DNA of 31,845 nt from Intoshia linei (taxonomy: Eukaryota; Orthonectida; Rhopaluridae). Below are positions 1-14,000 of the stretch, piece after piece. The stretch is from assembly GCA_001642005.1 (NCBI GenBank), contig LWCA01000335.1, positions 1 to 31,845 of the forward strand, given 5' to 3'. Each line of letters starts with the position of its first letter. The first letter of the stretch is position 1. The notes below the pieces were generated by a model. The model saw only the letters and a program-made list of their open reading frames with translations, did not search any database and was not told the DNA's origin. The position numbers were made by a program, and so were the translations under genes.

Positions 1-122
1 GTGTAATAAAGTCAAGTTCATAATCAATTTCAGAATATATTATCACTTGTTAAATTAAACTTAGACAAAACTTAATATTGAATTACTTAGTCTTGTTTAG
101 TACAACTCAGTCTTTATTACAC
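1..122. repeat. Short inverted-repeat element (MITE-like)
   Basis: GTGTAATAAAG at 1-11 is perfectly inverted at 112-122, with weaker matching further in. No coding content. It begins at the window edge, so its outer limit and target duplication cannot be seen. Confidence 0.5.
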
Positions 123-194
123 TAATAAACATATTTTAGTCGAATTTTTCCAAAATTGCAAAGAATTGTAATAAATATAAAAATGATATTAACA

Positions 195-420
195 AAGTTG
201 TTTTAGTTTCGTTGTTTACTTTCTATTTTATTGTATTCAAAATGTTTTGAAACTGAGAATTTAAAATTTAAATTTTGTGATGGAATGAATTATATAGATT
301 TTCACCCATATTTCTTTATTGGAAATGACGCATTCTATATAGACGTTCAATGCACATTTTTTTTGAAATTGTAAGATCAATATTTTATATTTTAATCGAA
401 ATATTTGAAAAATACTGGAA
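195..420 (+). repeat. Family A internal fragment
   Basis: Shares the segment GAATTATATAGATTTTCACC ... AGACGTTCAATGCACA ... AATCGAAATATTTGAAAAATA with copies at 15755, 21545 and 23765. The shared 3' end is absent. Confidence 0.65.
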
Positions 421-482
421 AAGATTATGGATTTTGTAAAATAAAATAGAAAAATCGTTCCAAAATTTGGTATAGTTTAAAG

Positions 483-760
483 TAGGGATGGCCAACCTAT
501 GGTGCATGCGCCACACGTAGATTGGTAAAAGCGGTTTCTTTCCTTAAGAGTTAATAAATTTAGGCTTTTTCTCATAAGATTTTACTAAATTAAATAAAAT
601 ATGCTAAAAATGTATCATTCACCCCAATCATCTAAAATTTTCATATTGACCCCATAATAAAATTATTTACCCCTTGGGATGACCAGTCAGCCAGTGGCAT
701 TTAGGATTTTCATCTAGAGGTGCAAAATAATTATTAGGGGCAAAACGCATATAATTTATT
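483..760. mobile_element. hAT-like terminal fragments
   Basis: TAGGGATGGCCAACCTATGG at 483 and CAGTGGCATTTAGGATTTTC at 692 resemble ends of hAT-type elements. No matching opposite ends or target duplications found; probably nested remnants. From 761 to the gene 1 start I see only AT-rich sequence. Confidence 0.4.
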
Positions 761-1937
761 TAAATTGGAATTGTTATATTATGTTTATTAAATATTTCAT
801 TCTATAATAATAATTTATATTTTTTTCTAGTTCTCATTCTACGAAATTCATTCTCTAAATTTACAAATGCGTAATTAATATAAGAAAAATGTTATAAAAT
901 AAATAGATTCTATTATTAAACTAGGTTGACTTGCGTATCATTGAAATCTACAAGCTTTGTTCAATGAAAATTGTTTATTTCATGAGAAACACGCTCAATG
1001 CAAATTTTACACAACACTAAAACTCTAATTTTCAAATAAAATGAATATACTTGAGAATGTATTTTATAAGATTTAACCAATAGAATGAGTTTCTATCATC
1101 TTGTAAAATTTATTAGAAATATAATTTAATTTAATGTTTTGTATTTATTAATTTAAAGTATGATATTTATATTAATATAAATGTACTTTTGTTTATGTAA
1201 ATATTCTAATATACATAAATTATGTATATATAAATTTAAATTTCGTCTTATATTTAAATAGATTTTAAAAGCACTTATATGATATCAAATATTTATGTGG
1301 TCACCCTTTCCTGTTTGAAATTTGTGTTATAATAATTTATTTAAGATATATAAGCAGACTATTCATATAAATTTAAAATAAAAAGCTATTTGTATAGATG
1401 CTGTACTCATATTAAAAAAGTTAACAAATGTTAAGTCTTTTTAATTTAAATAATAATACGTATATAAATATTATGCATAAAATTAAATTGTATATTATGT
1501 AGTTTTATAATTTAATTTCTAATTAGAATATATTACCATATCTAACATTATTTAATTTTCAACTTTGATAGCTCAAATGCATTATTCGTTATTGTCAATA
1601 AACTACAATTACTGTAGAGTTGTCATTTAAAAAAGCGGGTCAGCTAGGTCAAACTATTTATGTGAATACTGCATTGATAAAGATAATGAAAATAATTTTT
1701 GCGGTTTTAACTTGTTAAGAATTAAGATATTGTGAAATTGAAAAAATTTGGCGTCATCTGTGGGAGTTGATTACATTTAAACAAACAAATAATATATTTA
1801 ATGTACACAATACTAGTTAAGAATACAATTTTAGTATAGTTTATAAGCCAACATTTCAGTCATCGTTATTAAAAATTTATCAACAAATATAACATGAATA
1901 TATGGTAAAAAATTAATTATAATTTTACTCGATAAAT

Positions 1938-2066
1938 ATGAACAGACACTTGAAGAGTTTAATTCAAAAAACTGTGTCAAGAAAACTTACTAAACATGAA
2001 GATCCTCACAAATATTATACAGATTTTTATGAAATTGGACGTGGCAATTTCGGTCAAGTTTATTCT
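1938..2066 (+). CDS. Gene 1 exon 1: TAO N-terminus and glycine-rich loop
   Basis: 43 codons from ATG to donor TCT|gtaatt, phase 0. It carries [20 protein letters not shown], which aligns with the TAO start (DPEKLFTD..EIG.GSFG.VY). All three loop glycines are present. Reading through the donor hits TAG after seven codons, so splicing is required. Confidence 0.85.
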
Positions 2067-5000
2067 GTAATTTCAAAGATTAATAATTAGAAACGGAAAT
2101 TATTCAAATTCGAAACACCATCTTGTATGTAATGAATCCAACTTTCAAAAATAATAGCTAGATGTAGATTAACGTTTTTTAGTCAAATTTTGTATGTTCA
2201 TTTTTGACAGAAATATCAGTAAAATTTCTTTTCTGCAATTTAGCAATTGTCTTGTATAAATTTTTATAGAGTGCAGTTTATAGGATTGCGCACATATGTT
2301 AATATGTAGATTACTACATTGTACACGAAATTATATGTTACCATTGTTTGGCATTTTTGTAAATTGTTGATTTTACCACCTACGCTTTAGTAGAAACATA
2401 TATTTTTTAATACATTTGAACATCTATTTGAATTTTAATATTTGATATAAACGAATTTAAAAATGTGTCTGTTTGTTTGCTTGTTTGTCTGTTCCGGTTA
2501 ATCTAAGAAAGCAAGAGGATTTTAGTTTTCAAAATTCCATATTTTTATTACAGATTTTCGAGAGTGTTATTTTATCACATATTTCATTTTAATAACATGT
2601 GTTCTTCAAGGTAAAAAACCCCAATTTTCTTTTGTTTTTAAATGCCAACCTTGAAAAATATTAGTTGATAATATATTAAAAATTATTTTTCACCGGGAAT
2701 GAGTAGATTTCTGGGGTTGAAATTTTGTATTTATATCAACTGGAATAAGCTTTATCAGAATAATATTTTTTTTAATTTTCTGACCATTAATTATTTCACA
2801 TTTTTTTTATTAATAAAATATTTCGGAAAAAAATATATAAAAACTAAAATTTTTTTTTGACCATGATGGCGTCACTTATTCAGATTGAAATTTTTTCTGT
2901 GCATTAACAGGATACAACTGTACGACCTGTAAATTTTAAATTTTAGGGTTGTTTTCATTAAAACAAAAGGGAATTTGGGGTTTTGACCCTGAAGATATAT
3001 TTTTTTAAATTCTCCAACTTGTTTGATTTTTAAAAAAAGGACAATTGGGCTTTTTTACCTGTTACATGTGAGTTTGGGAGGTTGAAATTTATTTTGATAA
3101 CATCCCCAGAAAAAACTGTAATTAAAATGTGGACTTTATGAAATTCTAAGACTGGTAGTTATTAAGATAAACGGTAATACACACACAAACAAATATTGGA
3201 TGGCATATTACATAAGTAAGGATTTAATTATTTTTTCTTGTATCTACGTTATTTTTCTATTTATTTTTTAAATTTAATTCTTTAAATTGTATATTATTTT
3301 TCATCAAAATTTTGTATAAAAATCCATTATTAAATGTACGTAATGGATAAGCTACTATTGATATTTATATTGATATTTCTATAAAGTTTGTAAATATGAA
3401 TTATTAAAATTATGCTTACAAAACAAAGATATTAACAATTTTATGTAAAATAAAAAAATATTCTAAATATTTATCAGTTTTCCTTATTAATATGTCAACA
3501 AATTCACTATTTAGGCTGTTCTAATACAAAAAAATGAATTGAGAGCAATGTAATTTGTATTAAAGTAATTTCATAATACAATATATACAATTTAGTAAAA
3601 CTATCAATATTGGTGGCAAAAATTCATTATTGGTATTTTATTTAATAGGTCTTTAATAAATACAGTGACCGAATAGTTTAAAAATGTGATAAATGATTTA
3701 TAAACCACAATAGTTACAAATAATTGAAAATAACTACACATTTGGTCATTTTGGGCTTTTTGACAAGTAAGATGTGAGTTTGGGAGGTTGAAATTTATTT
3801 TGCTAACATCCCCGGAAAAAATGTAATTGAAATGTGAACTTTATAAAATTCTAAGACTGGTAGTTATTGAAATAAACGATAACACACACATACACACAGA
3901 CCAACAAAGCATATTATATAAGTGAGGATAATATAAATTTGAATTTTAAAAATGGATCTGACGTTGATCTACTAATTTTTTTATTTCTGGTTTTATGTCA
4001 TTCAACATTAATTTTAAATCTCTACAGTCGAATGTTTGTAATCTATTCCTATTTTTGATCAATAAATTCATTACAACATTGAATCCACCTTCAACGAGGT
4101 ATGATGATGGAAAAGTTATGAGAAGTTTCTTCAGGTACTGCATAAATTTTACTATACTGAAATACATCAAAATGAATAAGAAACAATACGTGCCTTTAAT
4201 TTAATTTACGTGGTAAATGTCAATTACATGTAAATTGTATGACAAAAAATTTATTTTTGTTTTTATAATTTTTTAAAATTGCCCTAACTGAATTAATCGC
4301 CCCTGGGACGATATCGCCTTCTTTGGGAACCTCTGCTATATACTGTTAATAATGTTGGTACTAATTTTTACTAATAATTTTTAAAATTCGTGATTCGAAC
4401 CGTATTGCAGGATTTTAGTGCATTATATGTATGAAATAATTTAAATTTAGGATCTAAAAGACAGTATCCACGAATTAAAAATGTTGTCAAATTGTCGACA
4501 TGCTAATATTGTCAACTATTATGAAGCGTACATTTTTGATTCAAATATTTGGGTAATTTAAACTATTTAAAATTATACCTCCATAGAGTCAATGTTTGAG
4601 TGAAAAGGGCTTGAAACGAATAATTTTTTAAATAAAATTTGATTATGTAATAAAAGTTTTCGAGGTACGACTGAAATTAATAATTCTGCTCGTCAGCCTT
4701 TCAAAGGTTGGGTTCTTAAAATCATAAGGGTAATTAGTGGATGCTTAAAAAAATTGATTATTATAGTTTATATATGATACAATATATACTATAATTATAA
4801 ATATGTAATGAATTATTACTACATATATAAATATAATTCATATATAAATGTAGTAGTAATTTACTACTATACACAAAGGATGCTACCAGTATCGCTGGTA
4901 ACTATACTACCAGCAAAATTATTATTTGCATGACACATTTGCATTATTAATTAGTTGATTACTTGATTGTAATACCAAATCAGTTGGGAATCAAACCTTT

Positions 5001-8000
5001 AATTACTTTTCATCCAATGTTTTTAAATGATTTTACGATGATGATATCTAAAGGTATCCTTACTTATATAATATGCTACGCAATATTTTTTTGTATGTGT
5101 GTTCCACTTTATTTCAATAACTACCAGTCTTATAATTTTATGAAGTCCACATTTCAATTACAGTTTTTTCCAAGGGTATTAGAAAAATAAATTTCAACCT
5201 CCCAAACTCACATCTTACGGGTCAAAAAACCCAATTGTCCTTTTTTTTTGAAATGAAACGAGTTATAGCGTAGTTTTCCGCGTGGTATAGGGTATTTTCA
5301 ACTAAAATCAATTTTTTAAAAAACGAACAGCCCTAATACACACATTTTGTCTAATAAATTAAAAAAATGGAATAACAATTGTTTTTAAAATTCTTTACGC
5401 AAATATTAAAAAACAAAATTAAGATGGAATAATTCACTTTAAAGTAAAAAGTTATGTGATATGATGGTTCCACCTGAAACAAGTTTGGGAACCACTCCTT
5501 TAAAGGATTGATAAAAGTGAATAGTAGGATTTTCAACGTGAATTTATTTTTTTGGTATAATAAAAATGTGCCCTCGGCAGAGCTAGGTGCTGTTTGTACG
5601 TAGTACATAACAGTCAACCTAGTCATTATAAATGGAAGTTTTACCTCGTATGTTTAATTTTGAGATTCTTTGGGTACTAACCTTTGTAATTTACCTTTAA
5701 CAAAATTAGACAATAAATAAAATTATCTCATTAAATAGATAATATAAAATATAAATATATAAAAAAATAGAGGATAATACTCATTATTATCTTACTACAG
5801 CATAGGGTAGTGGTTCTCAACGGTGGGCGATTTTTTTATTTTATTTCACAAAATACATAATCTAAAAAATTATTTTAATATAATTTAATTTAATTAATCA
5901 AAATTTTAACAAATAATGTCTAAAAAGAGTTAATAAATTATAACATCAATCTTAATATTTATTTACATTACTAGTTAATTAAAATATTAATCCTCTAAAA
6001 CAAATAAATTTGTCAAAATCTTAACATTAATAAAATTTTCAGATAGTTAATTTATTAATTAATCGATATTTAAGAGTATATAACATTTTTTATATTGTTA
6101 ATTATAAAATTATAATTATAAATTATTTTAATATTCGCCCAATGTCTAAATTAACGTACAAAAGTACCATAATTTTTTTAGAGAATTATTGGTTCTATGG
6201 GTCGATTCTTTAAAAAACTGAGTAACTGTAACAACTTGTTTATGAATTATAGAGGGGGCAATGTAAAAAAAATATGTAGGAATTATGGGGTTAGGGGGCG
6301 ATTCTAAAAAAAGGTTAAAAAAAAATTTACCAAATCAGAATAGGGATTGCAACTAGTTCAAAAACAGGAATCGAATTTGATTCGACGTTTTGCGTCAAAA
6401 TCGAATCGAATCCTATCAACGCATATATTTTGACTGAATTAGTAACTACGTAAATTGGAGGTCCACAACAAATTTTACTATAATTTGAGTATACTGCTAT
6501 GATTAATTATTATCATAGTCTTAATCATAAGTCTACAAAATCTTGACACTAAAATTATTTTTAAAAAATCTTTAACAATGAGGAGAAAAACCCTACATAA
6601 TTTTATGACCAAAATTATTTTAAAAATCTTTAATAAAAATATGGTAGAAAAAATCAATGGTATGATAAATTAGTAAAATCGATGAGTCTCTCGTACTAAG
6701 ACAGGGGTGCACAACCTGCGGCCGTTAGAGTGTTTATGTGCGGCCGTGGACAATCCATGTGATCATAATGCAATATATAATTTTAGTTCAAATTCAAGGG
6801 AAAAAGTTTTATCTAAAATTTACATTTTTGAGTTTTCCTACTTTCTCAAAAAGGGTTTCTAATCTCTCTCAATGCCAAATTAAATTATGTGCGGCCGTAG
6901 TATCAATTAGTAAAGTAGATTTGTGGCTTAATTGGTGGTAAGTTTGTGCACCTTGCTCTAAGATGTATTGTCAAATGTATGTCGCTTCAGAGAATGGACG
7001 TCCGAATCTACTTTTGGGAACCTGTTATGATCATGAATTTTAAAATTAATAAATAAGAAATTAATTTACGAATTATTCCTCTTGTTTTATTTTGCACAGC
7101 AGTATAAAATACATTGATTAAGATTAAATTTTGGTAAAATTTAAAATTTCTAGCGCAACAATTGACTATCATTATGCTGGAGCAAGTGTAGCATCCTTGT
7201 TAATCAATCATTAGTAATGATTCATTATTAATAATATAAACAATATTAATTAGATTGTTATGGAATATTGTATTGGCTCAATTATTGATGTAATGAAGGG
7301 TAATTTAATTTATATGCAGTGTATATGATTCAATCTAGTTGTTTAAGTTAGGTAAATGCAGTATTCTCTCTACAATTCATCAATCTGCTACTTCGCCACA
7401 AAATTTTTATTGAAAAGTGTATTTTTTGAACAAGGGAAACATTAAAACATTAAAAAAATTGCTTTACGGTACGTGTTACAATGAAAATTCATTTATAAAA
7501 GAATTAATATCTTTACTTTTTTATAAATCAAAAATTCCATTTCAAAAACTATGAACTTTGACTATACACTGTATAATATACAGTGTATAAAATTATAATA
7601 TATTAATTATAGTATATTAAATATATATAGTATATTAAATTAGTACTCCAAACTTTTTGTCGTGGTCTTTGCGTCCATCCTTTTAAATTTAATATTTTGC
7701 TTTAATTTATACTGTTAATATAGAAATTACACAATTTATTAAGTACATTTTTTAATTTGCATTAATATGTGTATTATATCCATTTGATAAATATGTTTAA
7801 ATTGAATTATATATTAGTGAATCAAAAGGAATACAGCGAATTAGAAATATGTGCAATAATGCACTATAGTGTCAAAGGTCTTGTATATATGCATGGCAAT
7901 GGTTTGATACATCGAGATATAAAAGGAAGAAATATATTGATTACGACGGAAGGAAAAATCAAATTAGGTAGATATTATTGATTCAAGGGATGAAAAAATA

Positions 8001-11000
8001 AAATGGTTCATGGGACATTAAAATTTGAGAGTTTGACTTCACACCACCAAATTTTATTAAAATGATGTTCTTACTTGCAAAAGTAACCACGAGTTGAAAA
8101 AAATAATCTCAAAATTGCCCTTTATGGTTTGGTTGAATGAAAGTTGAATCTGATCCAGGGTGCACTTTTTACTGAGAGTTCAGAAATTTCACAAATTGGC
8201 TTGTTCACTTTTTACGATTATAAAATATTTAGTCCATTATATGATTTTAAAATCTTTAAGGGGTCTGCGAAAAATTTTTGTTGAAATAAGGGTTCCGTCC
8301 AATTTTAAGTTTAAGAACCCCTGGTCTATATGATTGATAAATTAAATTATGATTATAACATTTAATAATGCATTGGTCGGTTTAGGTTCCGGGTATAAAG
8401 ACCTATACTCTTAATGTAACATATCATAATATATTATATCAACTTAGGTGATTTGGGTTCTGCTGCATATACAGTGAAAGCAAATTCATTTGTCGGAACT
8501 CCGTATGTTTTTACAGATATTATTATTTTTTATTCATCAAAGACTAACTATACTAGCTAAAAATTCAAAATTCTTTCTATTATAATTATAATACGTAAAA
8601 GAATTTGTATAAGGCTTATATCATAATCATAATATGCATTGTACATCAAGTAAACAAGTGATAAAACAACCAGTGGTGCACATAACATTTTGGTGGCCCT
8701 TAGTAGATATATAGTATACTAGCTTGATTGTTATGTACTACGTACAAACAGCACCTAGCTCTGCCGAGAACACATTTTGATAAAAAAATAAATTCATGTT
8801 GAAAATTTAACTTAAAAATCCTACTATTCACTATTATCAATCCTTTAAAGGAGTGGTTCCCAAATTTGTTTCAGGTGGACAGGTGTGTGTTAACAAGATA
8901 CAACTTTAGTACCTGTAAATTTTTTGAAAATCTACGGCTGTTTTCAAAAAAAAAAAGGAAGGGGAATTTGTGGTTTTGGCCCTGAAGATATAATTTTTTT
9001 TAATTTAAATTTATGATAATGTTAATGATTTTAAAATTCGCATCAGCGTATATATTATTTTAAATTCTCCAACTCGTTTGATTTTCAAAAAGAGGGACAA
9101 TAGGGGTTTTTAACCCGTAAGATGTGAAATTGGGAGGTTGAAATTTATCTTATTATACGTCCCGGAAAAAGCTGTAATTGAAATGTGGTCTTTAAAAAAT
9201 TCTAAGAATGGTAGTTATTTCAATAAAGTCACACACACAGAGACAGACAGACACACAAACAAAAATCGCGTACCATATTATAAGTTAATATACATTATTT
9301 ATTTTTAAATTTTGTCATCATTAAGTTACTGATTAACACCGTTTTAAACATTTTCTACTACAATTATACTTGGCTCTTTATAATCATTTTAATACTAAAT
9401 TTTCAGATCGCCCTGGGTTTATTTTTTTAATATACTAGAACCGTTTTATTTTAGTTTAAATTGAAATTTATCACGGGTAAATTTTCAAAAACGAGAAAAA
9501 TATAAATTTTGGTATAAGAAAGTGTCCCACGCAATACAAAAGATTGCCGGTCCCTGTTGTACACTATATAATATATCAAGGTTATAAAATTTTTTTTTAA
9601 AATAACTCCATTGTTTTAAATTTTTACTTATTCATGAATGGAGGGCCAAATATTTTATGGCATTATACTGAATATGAAAAAAATTATTTTATTAATATAA
9701 AAGTATTATACTATATGTGTATTATTTATTATGATGATTAAATTTTATATTTTACAAATTGCTATCCAAAATATTTTTGAAAATATTAATTATTAAAATG
9801 TATTAATACATTTATGTATGTAATTTACTTCATACTACAATTATGTATATATACATTTAACAAATATAATAAAACAAATTAAATGTTATATAAGAATAGT
9901 CATTGATTAATCGTACTAAAACAATATTTTATACATGTGACATAAACTATTGTATTATTGTGTGTAGTAAGTCCTGATTAAATCTGTGTTATATATTAAT
10001 ATTATCGTATATACTATATTATTAAAATATTAGGATATATACGTGTTGTATATTTGGATTTCATGTTATTATGTTATACAATATCAAATGTTAATAAACA
10101 ATAATAATAATTATTTAATGTTAATTTATGTCTACTAATTAGTCAATTAAAATATAATTAAAATTTAATTTAAAAAAATAAAATACATAAATGTATACTA
10201 TATTTAAAAATACATTCTCAAAAATAATACATCATAACTACGCCAATGTTGACTAAAAAAGTAATAACAGTACATGATAAGGTTTAGAAAATTAAACTCT
10301 ATCGACTGTGCGTAAAAATAATGCTGTTAGAATTTAAAAACATGAATTAATTATTAGAATTATATAATTATACTTATATTAGTTTTAATTAAAGTGTTAA
10401 ATTATCAGATAATAGAGGTGAAGCGCCGTTTTGTGGTTATAATTTACAATTTATTAATACCATCAATGTATAATATAAATAATAAGTTCAATTCATAACG
10501 CCGTAACATTTTATGCGTATTTTGAACCGAATTTATAGTCTTATTATAACAATAGATTTTTTTGAATTTCGGAAATACCTGTTAACTACGTTCTTATCTT
10601 ACTATTCAATCTATTACAATACCTCAGTTAATTAAATATTCACAAGAATCATCAAAAAACAAATGTTGAAATGTTATCATATTTTTTGCGCGTAACGCCG
10701 TAACGGTTTTTAATTGTAAATATACTATTTAGTATTTACTTATATCAAAATAGTGCAAATAACCATGTTGCACGCTATCATGCGCGCATTTAAGTCTATA
10801 TATGAGTATGAATCTTGAATATTATTTACTGTAGGTTACTTAAATAGAAATATTTAGATTTTATTTGCTAGATAATGGCTCATATATATTCTAGTTTCTG
10901 GATGTCACCAGAGATGATTTTATCGATGAACACTAATCACTATGATGAAAAAACCGATATTTGGTCCTTAGGAATAACAGCTATTGAATTGGGTATTTAT

Positions 11001-14000
11001 TTTTTAATGAATGGGCAATTAAATAAATATTAAATTTAGCTGAAAAATTACCTCCATATTATTACCTGAACCACTTAACTGCATTGTACTATATAGCCCA
11101 AAATAAACCGCCAAAACTTTCACAAATAAATAAATGGTCAGCAGAGTTTATTAGCTTCGTAAAGACATGTTTGATATACAACTACAAGGATAGAATATCA
11201 GCATCCAATTTATCAAAAGTATTAATTTTATAACACTTTTTTTTGAGTAATATCCAAACATTTCATTAACACCAATCAATGGCGTTATGGTCCTGTACTG
11301 CTGTTCGTGAAGAGTAGCATGTAATATAGGACCAGATAAAAATTCCTGACTCATATATGAAAATTATTTTTTTATGCTTATTAACGTACATTCTTTGACC
11401 TTTTGACCCTGAAGGCGTCACTTATTCAGATTGAAATTTTTTGTGTGTGTTAACAAGATACAACTGTACCACCTGTACATTTTTTTAAATTCTAGGGCTG
11501 TTTTCATTAAAAAAAATTAAATTTGTTGTTTTGGGCCCTGAAAATTTTTTTTAAATTTAAATTTATGATAATATTTATGATTTTAAAATCCGTATGATAG
11601 TATATATAATCTTTAATTCTTGAACTCGTTTGATTTTCAAAAAAAGGACAATTGGGCTTTTTGACCCGTATAATGTAGGTTTAGGAGGTTGAATTTTATT
11701 TTGCTAACAACAATTATTTATTTCACCCCAGAAAAACAGTAATTGAAATGTGGACTTTATAAAATTCTAAAACTGGTAGTGATTGAAATAAACGGTAACA
11801 CACACACAAACAAATATTGCATAGAATATTATGTAAGTAAGGATTTATTTTTTGTTTATATTTTATCATTTTATATATTTAGCACATATTTTTTTCAAAC
11901 CGAGAACCAGATGAAATTTTATTAAAATTAATGACACAGACAATAGAATATGTAAATAGATACAGCCAACTGCAAACACCAAAAGAATTATCAAAAAAAA
12001 TATCAAATGAAACGTTAACTGAAATTGAACCAGAATTATTTAACTCGACAGTATGTCAAACGACCAAAATGACAGAATCTAGAAACATGGCATCAAAAAT
12101 GAACATGTATTTATCATCATACTTTGATAGTCATTACAATTTTGAATCATCAATTAATGTCTTAAACAGGAATGTCAATTGTAAATCCGTTCGGAGAAGT
12201 AAAAATCTAAACAGACACGCTACCTGCATCACCAGCGTGCAGATGAACAGTGTTAAATTACTAAAACGAAAAAACCCCAAAACATATGCTGCAAGGAATA
12301 TTTATTCCGTCTTGTTTGTTAGATTTTTGTCGTTGAATACTAACATTCAAATTAAAAAAACAAAATTATCTACAAAAACAAACACAAACCAAATTTTTTT
12401 TTCCAATGAAACGTACAATGATTATAACAATAACAATAACAATAATATTTATTCGATCGATACTATTGAAATTAGTAAATGGCAAAATCGTCAACTTAAA
12501 TATTACCAAAAAATTAGAAGAACCCATCAAAACCAAATAAAACTGGTAATTTAGTCATTACATTGCAATTATTCTAACTTGCATAAAACTGTGGTGAACC
12601 GTGGTATTCCTACTTGGTTCATTTTATTAATTTAAATATAAAAATGTTCAATTCTTCCGTAACCCATAAAATCATGTCACCAATCGTAACAATTTGCAAA
12701 ATTGTTTATACAAAATGATACCCAATTTTAGCGCATTATCAGTTTAAAGTCGTGATATGTATGAAATTATAACGTAATTATTGACAAAATTAAAAATGTT
12801 CCGTGAAGCTTCAATAAAGTAGAAAAATTTTGAAGGACTCATTGTAATCCCGGTTCGCATCTGCTATCGATATTTACAATTTTTGGTTTTCATTTTCAAT
12901 TTAATTTCGCTGACCTCTAGGGTGAGTGAACTTCAGTTTAAGTAACAGTTTTATCAAAATACACGTATAAATTAAGAACTATCTCCAAGTTTGAATACAT
13001 TATGTCAATATTTTTGATAATTTTATTAAACAGATTGCCAAGAAAAACGAAAATTTAAGTGAAATTATTCTTGTTGATGTCAAAAAGAAATTTTCTAAAT
13101 ACTCGGGCAAATTCATTAAAGAAATGAAAAAATTTATAGCCAAACATAAAGAAGTTATAGAAAAAATGGTATACACTAATTTTATTTAAATAATCATAAT
13201 TATAATTTAATTCTTCCGCATTATATAACTGTCTACTAATAATATGTACTTAGATAATACAACATAATATTACTATTAAAAAATTTATAAAAAGAGATGC
13301 TAATTACAAATCTAAAATTTGGATTATCAATAATTATAAAGAACATGCCAACCTCAAAAATAACATTAAAAGGGTAATAATAATGCATTGATTACTAATT
13401 ACAAAATAATATTATTTATATTAAATATATTATTTTTAGAGTAGGTTATATTCTAACCTCATTAACAATAAATATGGATATTTTTTCAAGTTGATCAATT
13501 TAGAAAATTATCAAATTGAAATTCCATTTAAATCAAACATTCTTTGGACGTCGGAATTTCTAAGCGTGTTTCTGGAATACTGTGTTTCTCATCAAATGAA
13601 TGTATTTATATGTTTTATTAATTATGATTTTCTTTAAAACAAAATCTACAACCTTTTTAGATTGTCGCGTTTCACATTGTCATCCTTTATTATATAAAAT
13701 TTATTATCTGTTTTACCGTTTATTTCAAAAATTAACAGTCGTAGAATTTAAAAATAATCCAATTTCTAATTCAGTTTTTCGCGGGTGATTTTATGTTTAT
13801 GTTCAAATTTAATTTTCCGAAATTGAGTCTCTTAGTAACTATTTTATTTAAACAAAAAACTTGAAATAATTATTGGTCCTAGAATTTAAAATAAGTAAGA
13901 AATAATTGAGTAAGTGAATAACTAATGTTAAAATTGTAATTATGAATAAATAATCATCAAACTATTATTTAATGGCAATAATGACATAAGGTCGGTATTA

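Noticed and set aside
2091-2124. A short gene 1 exon following a 24-nt intron ([11 protein letters not shown])
   Set aside because: The intron would be far shorter than any other here, the phase at its end does not join the exon at 4451, and it stops before the lysine.
3513-3560. Other candidates for the missing beta-3 exon ([18 protein letters not shown])
   Set aside because: The first ends in the wrong phase for the next exon. The second would be a 21-nt microexon with a weak acceptor. Chance matches are likely in AT-rich DNA.
4963-5190. Small plus-strand open frame
   Set aside because: Most of it is the reverse of a family A repeat copy; no family resemblance.
5351-5626. 91-residue minus-strand open frame
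   Set aside because: It lies wholly in the family A 5' module, and other copies of that module do not keep the frame.
6738-6941. 67-residue open frame
   Set aside because: Contained within the hAT-type MITE at 6702-6955.
13600-13788. 62-residue plus-strand open frame after gene 1 exon 12
   Set aside because: Intronic; starts at the exon 12 donor and has no resemblance to TAO or other families.
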